Assembly (NCBI RefSeq): GCF_000325705.1
Contig: NC_019904.1
Span: 1,062,001 to 1,126,000 of the forward strand
Length of the DNA: 64,000 nucleotides
Origin: Echinicola vietnamensis DSM 17526
Lineage (GTDB): Bacteria > Bacteroidota > Bacteroidia > Cytophagales > Cyclobacteriaceae
Direction: 5' to 3'
How positions within the stretch are numbered: position 1 is the first letter of the stretch; the number at the start of each line of letters is the position of its first letter. Under the pieces are notes generated by a model. It did not search any database and was not told the DNA's origin. It saw only the letters and a program-made list of their open reading frames with translations. The translations under genes were made by a program, and so were the position numbers. Positions 17,284 to 26,724 of this stretch are shown piece after piece.

Positions 17284-18750
17284 ATGAGATTTCCGGCCCA
17301 TCTGCTTTTATTTGCCCTTATCTTTTATTTTTCATGCAAAGAAGAAACCACCACCCCACCCAATATTCTTTTTATTGCCGTGGATGATCTTCGGCCAGAA
17401 TTGGCTTGCTATGGAAAATCATATGTCCATTCCCCCAATTTTGATCAGTTAGCGGCTGAAAGTAGCCTTTTTGAAAACCACTTTGTGACGGTACCTACCT
17501 GTGGAGCCTCCCGTTACAACCTGATCACCGGAAGACTCCCCAAAAGCCCGGGAGACCTGAGCAACCAGGCTTCTGTGACCAATATTGCAAATAAGCCAGA
17601 AGACGAAAGGCCTGTTACCTTTATGCAAGCATTAAGGCAAAATGGCTATTACACCGTAGGGATCGGAAAAATCTCCCATCATCCCGATGGATATGTATAT
17701 GGCTACCTTGACCCTAAAAGCGATAAAATCGAACTTCCGGGCAGCTGGGACGAAATGCACTTCAATAACGGTAAATGGGGCACGGGACATCATGCCTTTT
17801 TTGGGTATGCAGATGGCTCAAACCGCAACGAAATGGACAAAGCGGTCAAGCCTTATGAAGCCGCAGAGGTCGACGACAAAGGGTATCCGGATGGGCTTAC
17901 CGCTGACCTGGCCATCCAAAAGCTAAAATCCCTAAAGCAGCAACAAAAGCCTTTTTTCTTGGGAGTGGGCTTTTTTAAACCCCACTTGCCCTTCACCGCC
18001 CCAAAAAAATACTGGGACCTCTATGATGAAGTAGACATTCCTTTGGCCCCATTTGCGGCTATTCCAGAAAACAGTGCCAAGGCCAGCCTTCATAACAGCG
18101 GGGAGCTAAACCAATACCGACTCGGGGAAGAAAAGCCTAACTTGGAACAGGCCGCCTCTGATGCCTATGCCCGAAAATTGCGTCATGGGTATTTGGCGGC
18201 GGTAAGTTATATCGATGCCCAGGTGGGCAAACTATTGGACGAACTAGAAGCGCAAGGCCTGGCCGATAATACCATAGTAGTGGTTTGGGGCGACCATGGC
18301 TGGCATTTGGGCGACCAAAAAACTTGGGGCAAGCATACGGTCTTTGACAATGCCCTGAAAAGTGTCCTGATGATCAAGCGGCCTGGAAAAGAAGGGCAGC
18401 GGATAAAGCAGGTCGTCAGCACTACAGACATCTATCCGACTGTCATGGAGCTTACCAATGTCCCTTCCCAATCGACCTTGGATGGAGAGAGTATGGTGTC
18501 CCTTATGGACAATCCTTCTGCTAAAGAATGGAGGAACACTGCTTACAGCTATTTCAGTAGAGGTGTTTCCCTACGAACCCCACAATATAGATTGACCAAA
18601 TATTTCCGAGATCAGCCTCCAGCCGTGGAGCTATACGATCACCTAAACGACCCACATGAAAGTAAAAACGTGGCAAAGGACCTGCCAAAAGTAGTACAGC
18701 AACTTATGCCGATCTGGGAAAAGGGGAATACGGGGATCTTTGAGGAATAG
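17284..18750 (+). CDS. S1-family sulfatase, iduronate-2-sulfatase-like lipoprotein
   Basis: A 488-residue lipoprotein (MRFPAHLLLFALIFYFSC) that should hydrolyse a sulfate ester on a carbohydrate. The metal-binding DD at 34-35 (IAVDDLRPEL) and the formylglycine motif CGASR at 73-77 are clear, followed by YNLITGR. The motif has Ala where CXPSR sulfatases carry Pro. VVWGDHGWHLGDQKTWGKH near 330 supplies the C-terminal metal and sulfate ligands. Overall organisation matches the iduronate-2-sulfatase/choline-sulfatase type. Activation would need a formylglycine-generating enzyme encoded outside this window. The gene is next to the pectin locus but on the other strand, so membership in it is not shown. 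Confidence 0.92.
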   Translation: MRFPAHLLLFALIFYFSCKEETTTPPNILFIAVDDLRPELACYGKSYVHSPNFDQLAAESSLFENHFVTVPTCGASRYNLITGRLPKSPGDLSNQASVTNIANKPEDERPVTFMQALRQNGYYTVGIGKISHHPDGYVYGYLDPKSDKIELPGSWDEMHFNNGKWGTGHHAFFGYADGSNRNEMDKAVKPYEAAEVDDKGYPDGLTADLAIQKLKSLKQQQKPFFLGVGFFKPHLPFTAPKKYWDLYDEVDIPLAPFAAIPENSAKASLHNSGELNQYRLGEEKPNLEQAASDAYARKLRHGYLAAVSYIDAQVGKLLDELEAQGLADNTIVVVWGDHGWHLGDQKTWGKHTVFDNALKSVLMIKRPGKEGQRIKQVVSTTDIYPTVMELTNVPSQSTLDGESMVSLMDNPSAKEWRNTAYSYFSRGVSLRTPQYRLTKYFRDQPPAVELYDHLNDPHESKNVAKDLPKVVQQLMPIWEKGNTGIFEE

Positions 18751-18753
18751 ATG

Positions 18754-20010
18754 GAAGCCCCCTTCGACTACGCTCAGGGATCTTTATTCTTCGGCTAAGC
18801 TCTGGAAAGGAATCAGAAGCAGCCTATTTGAGTCAGCGACCGAAAGCTTGACCGTGCTGCGGCAGAGACCCAGCAAAACCTTAGGTATTAACCTTGTCTT
18901 ACGGAATTCGTATTTTATCGCATTTGTCACCTTACTTTATGGTTTATGAGTTTCCTACTCAGTTCAATCCTGGTATAAGCTGTTTCGGATTTGTAATCCC
19001 GTGGAGACTTGTTTTGATTTCGTACTTTGTACGTCGTACTTGATACTTAAGTCTAACTACTAGATACTTTGCTCTTGGCTCTTTTCTCTTTACTCTTTCC
19101 AAATATAATGTACAAGTCTGGAGACTTGTAGGAGTCTGGGTATCAGTCTGAAGACTAAGACCAGGTGGGAGAAGCCCCCTTCGACTACGCTCAGGGATCT
19201 TTATTCTTCGGCTAAGCTCTGGACAGGAATCGGAAACAGCCTATTTGAGTCAGCGACTCAAAACTATACCGTGCTGCGGCAGAGCCCAAGCACAACCTTA
19301 GGTATTAACCTTGTCTTACGGAATTCGTATTTTATCGCATTTGTCACCTTACTTTATGGTTTATGAGTTTCCTACTCAATTCAATCCTGGTATAAGCTGT
19401 TTCGGGTTTGTAATCCCGTGGAGACTTGTTTTGATTTCGTACTTTGTACGTCGTACTTGATACTTAAGTCTAACTACTAGATACTTTGCTCTTTTTTCTT
19501 TACTCTTTCCAAATATAATGTACAAGTCTGGAGACTTGTAGGAGTCTGGGTATCAGTCTGAAGACTAAGACCAGGTGGGAGAAGCCCCCTTCGACTACGC
19601 TCAGGGATCTTTATTCTTCGGCTAAGCTCTGGACAGGAATCGGAAACAGCCTATTTGAGTCAGCGACTCAAAACTATACCGTGCTGCGGCAGAGCCCAAG
19701 CACAACCTTAGGTATTAACCTTGTCTTACGGAATTCGTATTTTATCGCATTTGTCACCTTACTTTATGGTTTATGAGTTTCCTACTCAATTCAATCCTGG
19801 TATAAGCTGTTTCGGGTTTGTAATCCCGTGGAGACTTGTTTTGATTTCGTACTTTGTACGCCGTACTTGATACTTAAGTCTAACTACTAGATACTTTGCT
19901 CTTGGCTCTTTTTTCTTTACTCTTTCCAAATATAATGCACTAGTCTGGAGACTTGTAGGAGTCTGGGTCTCAGTCTGAAGACTAAGACCAGGTGGAGACT
20001 AAGACCAGGT
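18754..20010. repeat. Three tandem copies of a 410-417 bp noncoding repeat
   Basis: Near-identical units start at 18754, 19171 and 19581 (GAAGCCCCCTTCGACTACGC), giving periods of 417 and 410 bp. The 7-bp difference comes mainly from a CT-rich tract. Each unit contains the hairpin words found elsewhere: TTTGAG/CTCAAA around TCAGCGA, GTGCT/AGCAC, TACAAG/CTTGTA around TCTGGAGA, and a family-2 core. The third copy ends in a short duplication (AGACTAAGACCAGGTGG). Short open frames inside it are not conserved in reading or start context. Confidence 0.93.
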
Positions 20011-20029
20011 GGGTACTTGGCTGAATGGC

Positions 20030-20962
20030 TCAGTCCGTCACTTTGGTATCCATGTCGATTTTCATGTCCATGAGCATCCCTTCAGGTAGTTGCTCATTTT
20101 TCTGAATTTCGACCTGGCCGTCCAAGTCCTGCTTGAGGTCAATGGCTTTGATCCAGCCAGTGGTCGCATCTAAGGTAAAGGTCGCCTGTAAGCTTCCATC
20201 TACATCATATTTCATGGGAAAAGGCATTAGATTTTGAGCAGTTTTTTCACTTTCTCCCATATCGGTATGGCCAGTCGCTTCCAAATAATAACGGCCATTT
20301 TCTTCTTTGACGTAAGTATAGGTAATCGTATGGTCGGCATCCACCCCGTTCATGGAAGATGTAATGGAGGCATTCCACGTATCTCCGGGGGCCACTTTAT
20401 TTTCAGGAAAGATAGGACTCGTCAGCTGTAGGTTGCCTAGCATGCCATTTTTACCAAAATTCTGCTTCATCTGGGCTTTTACCTTGTCCAACTGATCATC
20501 ACCAAGCTCCGCAGCTATCTCGTCCACTGCCGATGAAAAGGCTTCGTCCATGCCGCTTACTTCCAGGATTTTTCCTTTATTGTTCATTTTGATGGTAAAC
20601 GGCTTATCGGCCATCCTTCCAAACATCTTACTCAACGGGTTGCTGTCGGGTTTGTCCGCATCTTCAGAGCTGATCGCCATGTTCATCATCGGCATGGTCA
20701 TTTCCATGCTCATCCGCTCAAACTTGGCTTCCATGATGTAATAATCATTTTCTTCCGCCACTACCTTCAAGGACATATCGCCCACAATGCCCATGTCAAT
20801 ATCAATGGTGTTTTCACCAAAAACCTGACTAATATGGGAATCCATGGTGGATTTTTGGTAATAGGTATCGCCTTCGGCCAAATCAAGTTGTAAAAGCACT
20901 TTTTTGGATTGACAGGAAGCCATCAGCACGCACAAAAGCAATAAAAGATGGTGGTTTTTCAT
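20030..20962 (-). CDS. DUF6263-like lipoprotein of unknown function
   Basis: A 310-residue lipoprotein started at the ATG at 20962 (MKNHHLLLLLCVLMASC); the longer frame would need a TTG. The mature part is a beta-rich protein with many Met residues (MSMEMTMPMMNMAI) and segments such as GDTYYQKSTMDSHI, VAPGDTWNASI and the C-terminal DATTGWIKAIDLKQDLDGQV. This layout matches the DUF6263 lipoproteins common in Bacteroidota, whose role is unknown. Its stop lies 20 bp from the 410-bp tandem repeat, which therefore forms its 3' flank. No operon partner is apparent. Confidence 0.72.
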   Translation of the reverse strand: MKNHHLLLLLCVLMASCQSKKVLLQLDLAEGDTYYQKSTMDSHISQVFGENTIDIDMGIVGDMSLKVVAEENDYYIMEAKFERMSMEMTMPMMNMAISSEDADKPDSNPLSKMFGRMADKPFTIKMNNKGKILEVSGMDEAFSSAVDEIAAELGDDQLDKVKAQMKQNFGKNGMLGNLQLTSPIFPENKVAPGDTWNASITSSMNGVDADHTITYTYVKEENGRYYLEATGHTDMGESEKTAQNLMPFPMKYDVDGSLQATFTLDATTGWIKAIDLKQDLDGQVEIQKNEQLPEGMLMDMKIDMDTKVTD

Positions 20963-21274
20963 AACGTTCAAAAAGGATTTTAATTAAAAATTATTTTTGG
21001 CAAGTTAAGGATTCTTTTGCCGCTTCGGCAGGGGATGGCCCACTTTTATGATGATCCGCTTTTATGCAGGAAGGTGGGGAGGTTAACATGTTGGAGGTTT
21101 TAAGGTTGGAAAATTACAAGATTGGAAAATTGGAAATTGCAGGACTAACCATGCCGTTCGGATTTTTATTTTATAGCTGACGCCTTACTCGTACCTTGTA
21201 CTTTTCGTCCACTATTTATGTGAATTTTCACTATTTTTTTTGATCGGTTATTGGTGGAATGTCCACGGTCAACG

Positions 21275-21413
21275 GAGGCTGTGTAAAAAAAAACGGACTT
21301 AGATGTCATTCTGACGAAAGGAACCTGCCGGCCAGTAGGCGGGGAATCTCAAACCCCTGATCATCAGAATAAATTTATCCTACCGTAGAAATGACACGTT
21401 TTTACACAGCCTC
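21275..21413. mobile_element. MITE-like 139-bp element with 15-bp terminal inverted repeats
   Basis: Perfect ends GAGGCTGTGTAAAAA (21275-21289) and TTTTTACACAGCCTC (21399-21413) enclose a noncoding core beginning GTCATTCTGACGAAAGG and ending in ATGAC. AACG lies on both sides (21271-21274 and 21414-21417), consistent with a short target duplication. An element of the same length with similar ends lies at 33124-33262. The rest of 20972-21518 holds low-complexity spacer text and no gene. Confidence 0.78.
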
Positions 21414-21518
21414 AACGGTCTACTGTCCACTGCCGGGCATGGAAGCTCATCATTTCTCATTTGTGCTAAAATCTCATGTCTAACGTCTCAATACTCAAAT
21501 CTAGCTACTTGATACTAA

Positions 21519-22034
21519 TCATCCCTCGTTCTTCTTGTTAAGGTTCATTCCCGCATAAAATCCCAAGTCTTTTCTTCTCAGGATCTTGGTCCAAAAGGCA
21601 ATCTGTCCGGTGTGGTAGGCAAAATGCTCCACAGCATGGATGACATTGCCTACGCCCGAATAATGATAGCCTTGAACGGTATATTTGGTCTCCAGGCTAT
21701 TTTGATCCAGGCTTTGCAATAAATCCACACACTGGCCCACGGTGGCAGTTAACTTTTCGATCAGGGCTTGCTTATTCATGATTTTGCTGGCACTAAATTC
21801 AGCATCCCGGTCCCGCTCATCCTTGCGCTTGCCCAAAGCGGACAACAAATACTGCGTCAAGTTTCCACAAAGGTGCAAGACCAAATTCCCCATGCTGTTA
21901 GAGGCTTCATTGGGCTTTTCCCATACTTCATCTTCTGACAACCACTCCAAGCAACTAACGATCTTAGCGTTATTTTCCTCCAACCGAAATACAGCATGCT
22001 TGATGGTCTCTATTACCAATTTGTTATTTTCCAT
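21519..22034 (-). CDS. DinB-family (DUF1572-like) protein
   Basis: A 171-residue cytoplasmic protein with the four-helix DinB fold. Likely metal-binding His residues are in NLVLHLCGNL, HAVEHFAYHTGQIAFWTK and nearby positions. DinB-superfamily members include thiol-dependent transferases and many proteins of unknown role; DUF1572 members are common in Bacteroidota and lack an assigned reaction. Length is typical. It is divergent from the PHP-domain gene, with about 95 bp between starts. The gene product could use bacillithiol as cofactor, as some relatives do, but this is speculation. Confidence 0.82.
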   Translation of the reverse strand: MENNKLVIETIKHAVFRLEENNAKIVSCLEWLSEDEVWEKPNEASNSMGNLVLHLCGNLTQYLLSALGKRKDERDRDAEFSASKIMNKQALIEKLTATVGQCVDLLQSLDQNSLETKYTVQGYHYSGVGNVIHAVEHFAYHTGQIAFWTKILRRKDLGFYAGMNLNKKNEG

Positions 22035-22128
22035 GGTTTTTAATCGTTTTGAGTTGTCTAAAGTGTTATTTTCTAGTAGCTCATCCTATATTTCATCGTT
22101 CCATTGATCCTTAAGCACCACTAACGTC

Positions 22129-23331
22129 ATGCAAAACTTAACCCTTGTCAGCTGCTTATTGTTGTTAACTTTTTCATGTAAACAGCAGCGTACCGATGCT
22201 CCTGAAAAGCAATGGTACAAAGGCAACCTCCACACCCATTCTTACTGGAGTGACGGTGATGATTATCCCGAAATGATCATGGACTGGTACAAATCCCACG
22301 ACTACGACTTCATCGTCCTCTCAGATCACAATGTACTGGCAAAAGGGGAGAAGTGGAAACGCATTCCAAAATCTCCTGTTCATGAAGGTGCTTTTGAGAA
22401 GTATTTAGAGCAGTTTGGGGAAGCATGGGTGGAGCACAGGGAGGACAGCGCTGGCAGGACAGAAGTGCGGCTAAAAACCTTGGAGGAATACCGGCCTCTT
22501 TTTGAGGAGGAAGGAAAATTTCTCATCATCCAATCGGAGGAAATCAGTGACAGCTTCGAGCAAAAACCGCTTCACATGAACGTGACAAATATCCAGCAAA
22601 AGATCGAGCCACAAGGGGGCACATCCGTAGCAGATGTCTTGCAGCGAAACCTGGACAAGGTAAAAGCACAGCGGACAGAAACCGGTGTTTCTATGTTTTT
22701 GCACATCAATCACCCCAACTTCGTCTGGGCCATTTCTCCGGAAGACATCATCCAGCTGGAGGGAGAACGCTTCTTTGAGGTGTACAATGGCCACCCGTTG
22801 GTGCACAACTACGGGGATTCCTTGCGCCCCAGCATGGAGGCACTTTGGGACAAGGTGCAAGTCGCTTATCGCCAAGACGGAAAGCCCTTACTTTACGGCT
22901 TAGCGGTGGATGATGCCCACAATTACCATGTGTTTAACGAAAAAAGCAGCAATCCCGGCCGTGGCTGGGTGATGGTAAAAGCCAAGGACCTTTCAGCAGC
23001 CGCGTTGATCGAAGCCATGGAAGCGGGGGAATTTTATGCCTCTACGGGCGTCACGTTGGATGCGGTCCAGTTTGATGGCCAGCAGCTGGAAGTCCGTGTG
23101 GCAGCAGAGGAAGGAATTGCCTATACCATTCAGTTTTTTGGCACTAAAAAAACTACTCCTGAAAAATATGGAATGCTTCTGCATGAGGTGAAGGGCACCC
23201 GTGGTACCTACAAGCTTCAGGAAGATGATCTGTACGTCAGGGCAAAAGTGATCTCCTCCAAACCCAAGCAAAATCCCTATCAAATCGGGGACAAAGAGGT
23301 GGCCTGGACCCAGCCGGTAGTAAAGAGATAA
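22129..23331 (+). CDS. PHP-domain metal-dependent hydrolase, lipoprotein
   Basis: A 400-residue lipoprotein (MQNLTLVSCLLLLTFSC, Cys17). The PHP metal-binding motifs appear in order: LHTHSYWSDG at 34-43 (His35, His37), VLSDHNVLAKGE, LHINHPNF and AVDDAHNYH. These place it with exported PHP phosphoesterases related to histidinol phosphatase and to the exonuclease domain of some DNA polymerases. An exported location suggests a phosphoester or sugar-phosphate substrate outside the cytoplasm, but none can be named. It stands alone, convergent with the exopolysaccharide locus. Confidence 0.85.
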   Translation: MQNLTLVSCLLLLTFSCKQQRTDAPEKQWYKGNLHTHSYWSDGDDYPEMIMDWYKSHDYDFIVLSDHNVLAKGEKWKRIPKSPVHEGAFEKYLEQFGEAWVEHREDSAGRTEVRLKTLEEYRPLFEEEGKFLIIQSEEISDSFEQKPLHMNVTNIQQKIEPQGGTSVADVLQRNLDKVKAQRTETGVSMFLHINHPNFVWAISPEDIIQLEGERFFEVYNGHPLVHNYGDSLRPSMEALWDKVQVAYRQDGKPLLYGLAVDDAHNYHVFNEKSSNPGRGWVMVKAKDLSAAALIEAMEAGEFYASTGVTLDAVQFDGQQLEVRVAAEEGIAYTIQFFGTKKTTPEKYGMLLHEVKGTRGTYKLQEDDLYVRAKVISSKPKQNPYQIGDKEVAWTQPVVKR

Positions 23332-23392
23332 GGCAGGAAAGACGTAAAAATAGCGCCTACTTTCCCACTTAAGCTTGACCTAACACTTAAGC

Positions 23393-24511
23393 CTACCTGC
23401 CCGCCAATTGCCTAAACACCTCCAAATACTGCTCGGTGACATGGTCCCAATCGTACTTCTGGGTAAGCCCCTGACGGGAGGTTTGGCGGAGCTGAAGCAT
23501 CGCTTCTGGGCTGCTTTCAGCCTTCTCCACCACTGCGACGATATCTTCCGTATCTTTCTGAAAATACCAGCCATGTTTCCCCTGCTGGAGCATTTCTTGA
23601 TTAAAAGGCGTGTCCAGTGCGAGGATGGCACAGTCATAGCCCAATGCCTTGAGCATGGCAGGGTTGGTTCCCCCGTATTCATGCCCGTGGAAATAGGCAT
23701 AACAGTTCCGGTACAGCGCTGCCAATTCCTGTTGGTCTTTGACATATCCTGTAAAAAGTAGCCGGTCATCGGGGATATTTTTGAGCCTTTCGGCAAATTC
23801 ATCCTTGTAGGGAACGTCACCTACGACTACCAGTTTCCGCTTACTGGCAGATTTGGTGAAGCCTTCGATGATCAAATCGGCATTGTTATCGGGAATTAGC
23901 CGGCCGACGATCAGGTAATAACCTTCCTTTTCCAACTGCCATTTTTGGATCAGGGCAGGATCCGCCTGCAATCCCGGGTTGGAGCCGTAAGCAATGACTT
24001 TGGAAGGGGCTTGGAAGAGTTCTTGATAGACCCGCTGCATCTCGTCGGAGTCATTGATCAACTGGTCATAAAATTTCGTGGCCATCTTGGACGCCCAATA
24101 AAAGTACTTGCCGCCGATGCCTTTCCACTTTGGGCGGAGCCATTCCAGGCCGTCCACATTGATGGCAGTAGGTTTACGCATCATTCGGGAGATCAGCCCA
24201 AATGGGCCATTGCCGCTGTTGACCACAAAGATCACATCTGCACTGGAAAAGCAAGCATGGATCATACAGAAAAATGAATGGGTCAGCTGCGTAAAGCTCT
24301 TGGACTCGATGGCGGGCATATAGACCAAGTCGATGCCATTTACCTGCGGTGGCCGCTCCTTGAACAGGGACCGGTGACAGTAAACGGTCACCCGAACATT
24401 CTTTTTTACCAATCTTTCACACAGCTCCTTCACCATGGTATCGTACCCTCCATACACATAGGGATACCCCTTGGCTCCGAAAATGGCGACGTGAAGTGGT
24501 TTGTTTTGCAT
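23393..24511 (-). CDS. GT4 glycosyltransferase with DUF1972-type N-terminus
   Basis: A 372-residue GT-B glycosyltransferase. The N-terminal opening VAIFGAKGYPYVYGGYDTMV is that of DUF1972, found in rhamnosyltransferase-like GT4 enzymes. The C-terminal half has the nucleotide-sugar site, with YLIVGRLIPDNNADLIIEGF and HGHEYGGTNPAMLKALGYDC. The start is the ATG at 24511. It is the last gene of the exopolysaccharide locus, after a 195-bp spacer, and should add one sugar to the repeat unit at the inner membrane. Donor and acceptor cannot be read from the sequence. Confidence 0.88.
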   Translation of the reverse strand: MQNKPLHVAIFGAKGYPYVYGGYDTMVKELCERLVKKNVRVTVYCHRSLFKERPPQVNGIDLVYMPAIESKSFTQLTHSFFCMIHACFSSADVIFVVNSGNGPFGLISRMMRKPTAINVDGLEWLRPKWKGIGGKYFYWASKMATKFYDQLINDSDEMQRVYQELFQAPSKVIAYGSNPGLQADPALIQKWQLEKEGYYLIVGRLIPDNNADLIIEGFTKSASKRKLVVVGDVPYKDEFAERLKNIPDDRLLFTGYVKDQQELAALYRNCYAYFHGHEYGGTNPAMLKALGYDCAILALDTPFNQEMLQQGKHGWYFQKDTEDIVAVVEKAESSPEAMLQLRQTSRQGLTQKYDWDHVTEQYLEVFRQLAGR

Positions 24512-24706
24512 GTTCTTTGGCTTGGAAAATTTTAAGATTGAAAGATTGTTATATTGGTCAAAACACTCAAATCTTGTTACTTTATGGTTGGTCCACTGAT
24601 TACACTAATTTTTTGCGTGTTACTGGTCACTGCTGGAAGGTCCACAGTCCACTGACGGTTCCAGTACTTCCAACCTCTTGGTTCTTTACTCTTTACTCTT
24701 GATTCT

Positions 24707-25876
24707 TTACTCTTGGTTCTTCACATTCATAACTTCCCTAAATACTTTTCCCATATTTTCCTTATAGGCTTCGATGGAGAAATGCTCGATCACTCTTTCC
24801 TGCCCTGCCTGCCCCATGGAATGCCGTTTGGAAGGGGATTCGATCAGCTCATCAAATGCAAGGGATGCTTTTTCTGCCTCATCCCAAGGCACCAAGTATC
24901 CCGTCTCACCATCGATGACCATTTCGGTAGCCCCGCCATGGGCAGTAGCGATGACCGGTTTGGCAGCGGCCATGGCCTCCAGCACAGTGGTGGGAAGAGG
25001 GTCGGGAAGGACAGAAGGCAGCATAAAGATGTCCAGTCCGCTCATGATCTTGGGGATATCTGTACGGTAGCCCAAGTTGGAAACTTTATCGGTCAAGCCA
25101 TTGGCTTCCACCTTGGCATTGATTTCATCATAGAGATATTCGTAGCCCTCAAAAGCATCCCCTACCATGACGAAGTGAAGATGGTCATGCCGCGCGGCCA
25201 AGGCTTTGGCGACGTCCAGAAAATAGGGCTGCCCTTTCCAGAAATGTACCCGGGCGATCATCCCGATCAAAATGGTGTCCTTAGCAATCCCTAACTCGGC
25301 CTTCAGGTCGTAATGCGCTTCCTTGAAGGGAAGGTAGTCGATGCCGTTGTAAACCAGCTTCATCATATAAGCTGGTACATTGGGTTTCATGTTTTCAATT
25401 ACTGCCTGGGAAACACAAAGGGCTAAATCCCCCGTATAGGTGACATACTTTTCGATAAATTTCTTGAACCAAGTTGGAGTGACTATAATTTCATGTATGT
25501 GCCAAATATGCCTCAGCCTTTTCTTTTTGGCTAACCAAGCACCTATCCAAACAGCAGCAGTATTGGAATAAACTAGCGATACGTTTTCTTTCTTGATTAA
25601 TTTTGACAGTGCACCATTCGCCTTGTAAAGGCATTTTAATCGATTCAGGAGACCTTTTGGATTCATGTACTTCCGCCTCATAATGCCTAGTTTGACAATG
25701 GACACGGCGGTTCCTTTTTCCCTCAGCATAGCAGCTAATGGTCCTTCATCTGATAAGACAACGATGGATTGAAATCCACTTGCTTCTAGGGCATCTACCG
25801 TTCTGAACACACATCTACTTGCCCCGTACAGATCTGATGAACTGTGTAAGATCAAAGCAGTTTTCTTATTGATCAT
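24707..25876 (-). CDS. GT4-family glycosyltransferase
   Basis: A 389-residue GT-B enzyme started at the ATG at 25876 (MINKKTALILHSSSDLYGAS); the longer frame begins at a TTG. It has the N-terminal donor-free domain typical of GT4 and the C-terminal GT1-Pfam domain, with IGMIARVHFWKGQPYFLDVA, a DIFMLPSVLPDPLPTTVLEA segment carrying the acidic motif, and GGATEMVIDGETGYLV. The start overlaps the acyltransferase stop by 11 bp, so translation is probably coupled. It belongs to the exopolysaccharide assembly genes and acts on the cytoplasmic face of the inner membrane. Specificity unknown. Confidence 0.9.
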   Translation of the reverse strand: MINKKTALILHSSSDLYGASRCVFRTVDALEASGFQSIVVLSDEGPLAAMLREKGTAVSIVKLGIMRRKYMNPKGLLNRLKCLYKANGALSKLIKKENVSLVYSNTAAVWIGAWLAKKKRLRHIWHIHEIIVTPTWFKKFIEKYVTYTGDLALCVSQAVIENMKPNVPAYMMKLVYNGIDYLPFKEAHYDLKAELGIAKDTILIGMIARVHFWKGQPYFLDVAKALAARHDHLHFVMVGDAFEGYEYLYDEINAKVEANGLTDKVSNLGYRTDIPKIMSGLDIFMLPSVLPDPLPTTVLEAMAAAKPVIATAHGGATEMVIDGETGYLVPWDEAEKASLAFDELIESPSKRHSMGQAGQERVIEHFSIEAYKENMGKVFREVMNVKNQE

Positions 25877-26606
25877 TTGCTGTTTTACCTGCTGATTTTT
25901 GCTCAAATCTAGTTTTTAAAAGTTTTGCGGGATTACCACCTACAATGGAGTAAGGCGGCACGTCTTTGGTCACCACACTTCCGGCAGCCACCACTGATCC
26001 TTTACCGACCGTTACTCCTGCCAAAATTATGGAATTACTGGCAATCCAACAATCATCCTCTATCTTGGCAAAGGACCTGGTCACCCCCTGTTCGATCATC
26101 GGGCTTTCGGTATCGTCAAAATTATGGTTCTCGGAATAAATGCTAACTCTGGGGGACATCATCACGTTATCACCGATCTCAATGTACCCCGAACATCCGA
26201 TATAGGCATATGGGCCAATGCTGGAGTTGTTTCCGACTTTTAACCCCACTCCGGCTTCACCGCCGTAGAGATTGGTAGGCCGGATAATGGCATAACTCCC
26301 CACGGTCACTTTATCCCCAAATACAATGCCTTTTTGGGATAGACAATTGATCTCACAATTATCCTGGGCGATAAAATTCTTGCCTACAGACAGGTAGCGG
26401 GCTTGCCGGATCGTCACTCTTTTGCCGATCAGTAGCATTCCCTCGGAGGACTTAAACCACAACCTGCGGAAACACCCCCTAATAAACCATCCACTCATAC
26501 GCCATAAGACTCCAAGAGTAGATAGACTGTCCCAATTCTCATCAAACCTGTCCGACAAGTCTATTCCTGTGAGGTTAGTAAGGGTTCGTTGGATAAAATT
26601 TGCCAT
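25866..26606 (-). CDS. Left-handed beta-helix acyltransferase (WbbJ/colanic-acid type)
   Basis: A 246-residue hexapeptide-repeat protein. Successive imperfect hexapeptides run from about residue 80 to 225 (VGSYAIIRPTN, VGNNSSIGPYAYIG, IGDNVMMSPRVSIYS). The catalytic His is in SENHNFDD, followed by the conserved VTRSFAKIEDDCWIASNSII block and GAGSVVTKDVPPYSIVGGNP-like C-terminus. Such enzymes transfer acetyl groups to sugars of surface polysaccharides. It is the first gene of a three-gene run with two GT4 enzymes, and its 5' side faces the first small lipoprotein gene. The N-terminal 60 residues form an amphipathic basic region. Confidence 0.9.
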   Translation of the reverse strand: MANFIQRTLTNLTGIDLSDRFDENWDSLSTLGVLWRMSGWFIRGCFRRLWFKSSEGMLLIGKRVTIRQARYLSVGKNFIAQDNCEINCLSQKGIVFGDKVTVGSYAIIRPTNLYGGEAGVGLKVGNNSSIGPYAYIGCSGYIEIGDNVMMSPRVSIYSENHNFDDTESPMIEQGVTRSFAKIEDDCWIASNSIILAGVTVGKGSVVAAGSVVTKDVPPYSIVGGNPAKLLKTRFEQKSAGKTANDQ

Positions 26607-26724
26607 GATGCTCCATTATACGACTTTTCCCACTACTGAAATAGGAGTGTTACTTTCTATAAATCACAAAAATGGTTAATTTTAATGATATGATTGATTT
26701 TTAACCATTAAACTTACACATGGC

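Noticed and set aside
18740..18949. Short open frame at the start of the tandem repeat
   Set aside because: It lies mostly in the repeat unit, and the other copies do not preserve its start or full reading frame. It is made up of hairpin words rather than protein-like sequence.
18754..20010. CRISPR array or direct-repeat/spacer structure
   Set aside because: The units are about 410 bp and contiguous with no unique spacers, and no cas genes are present.
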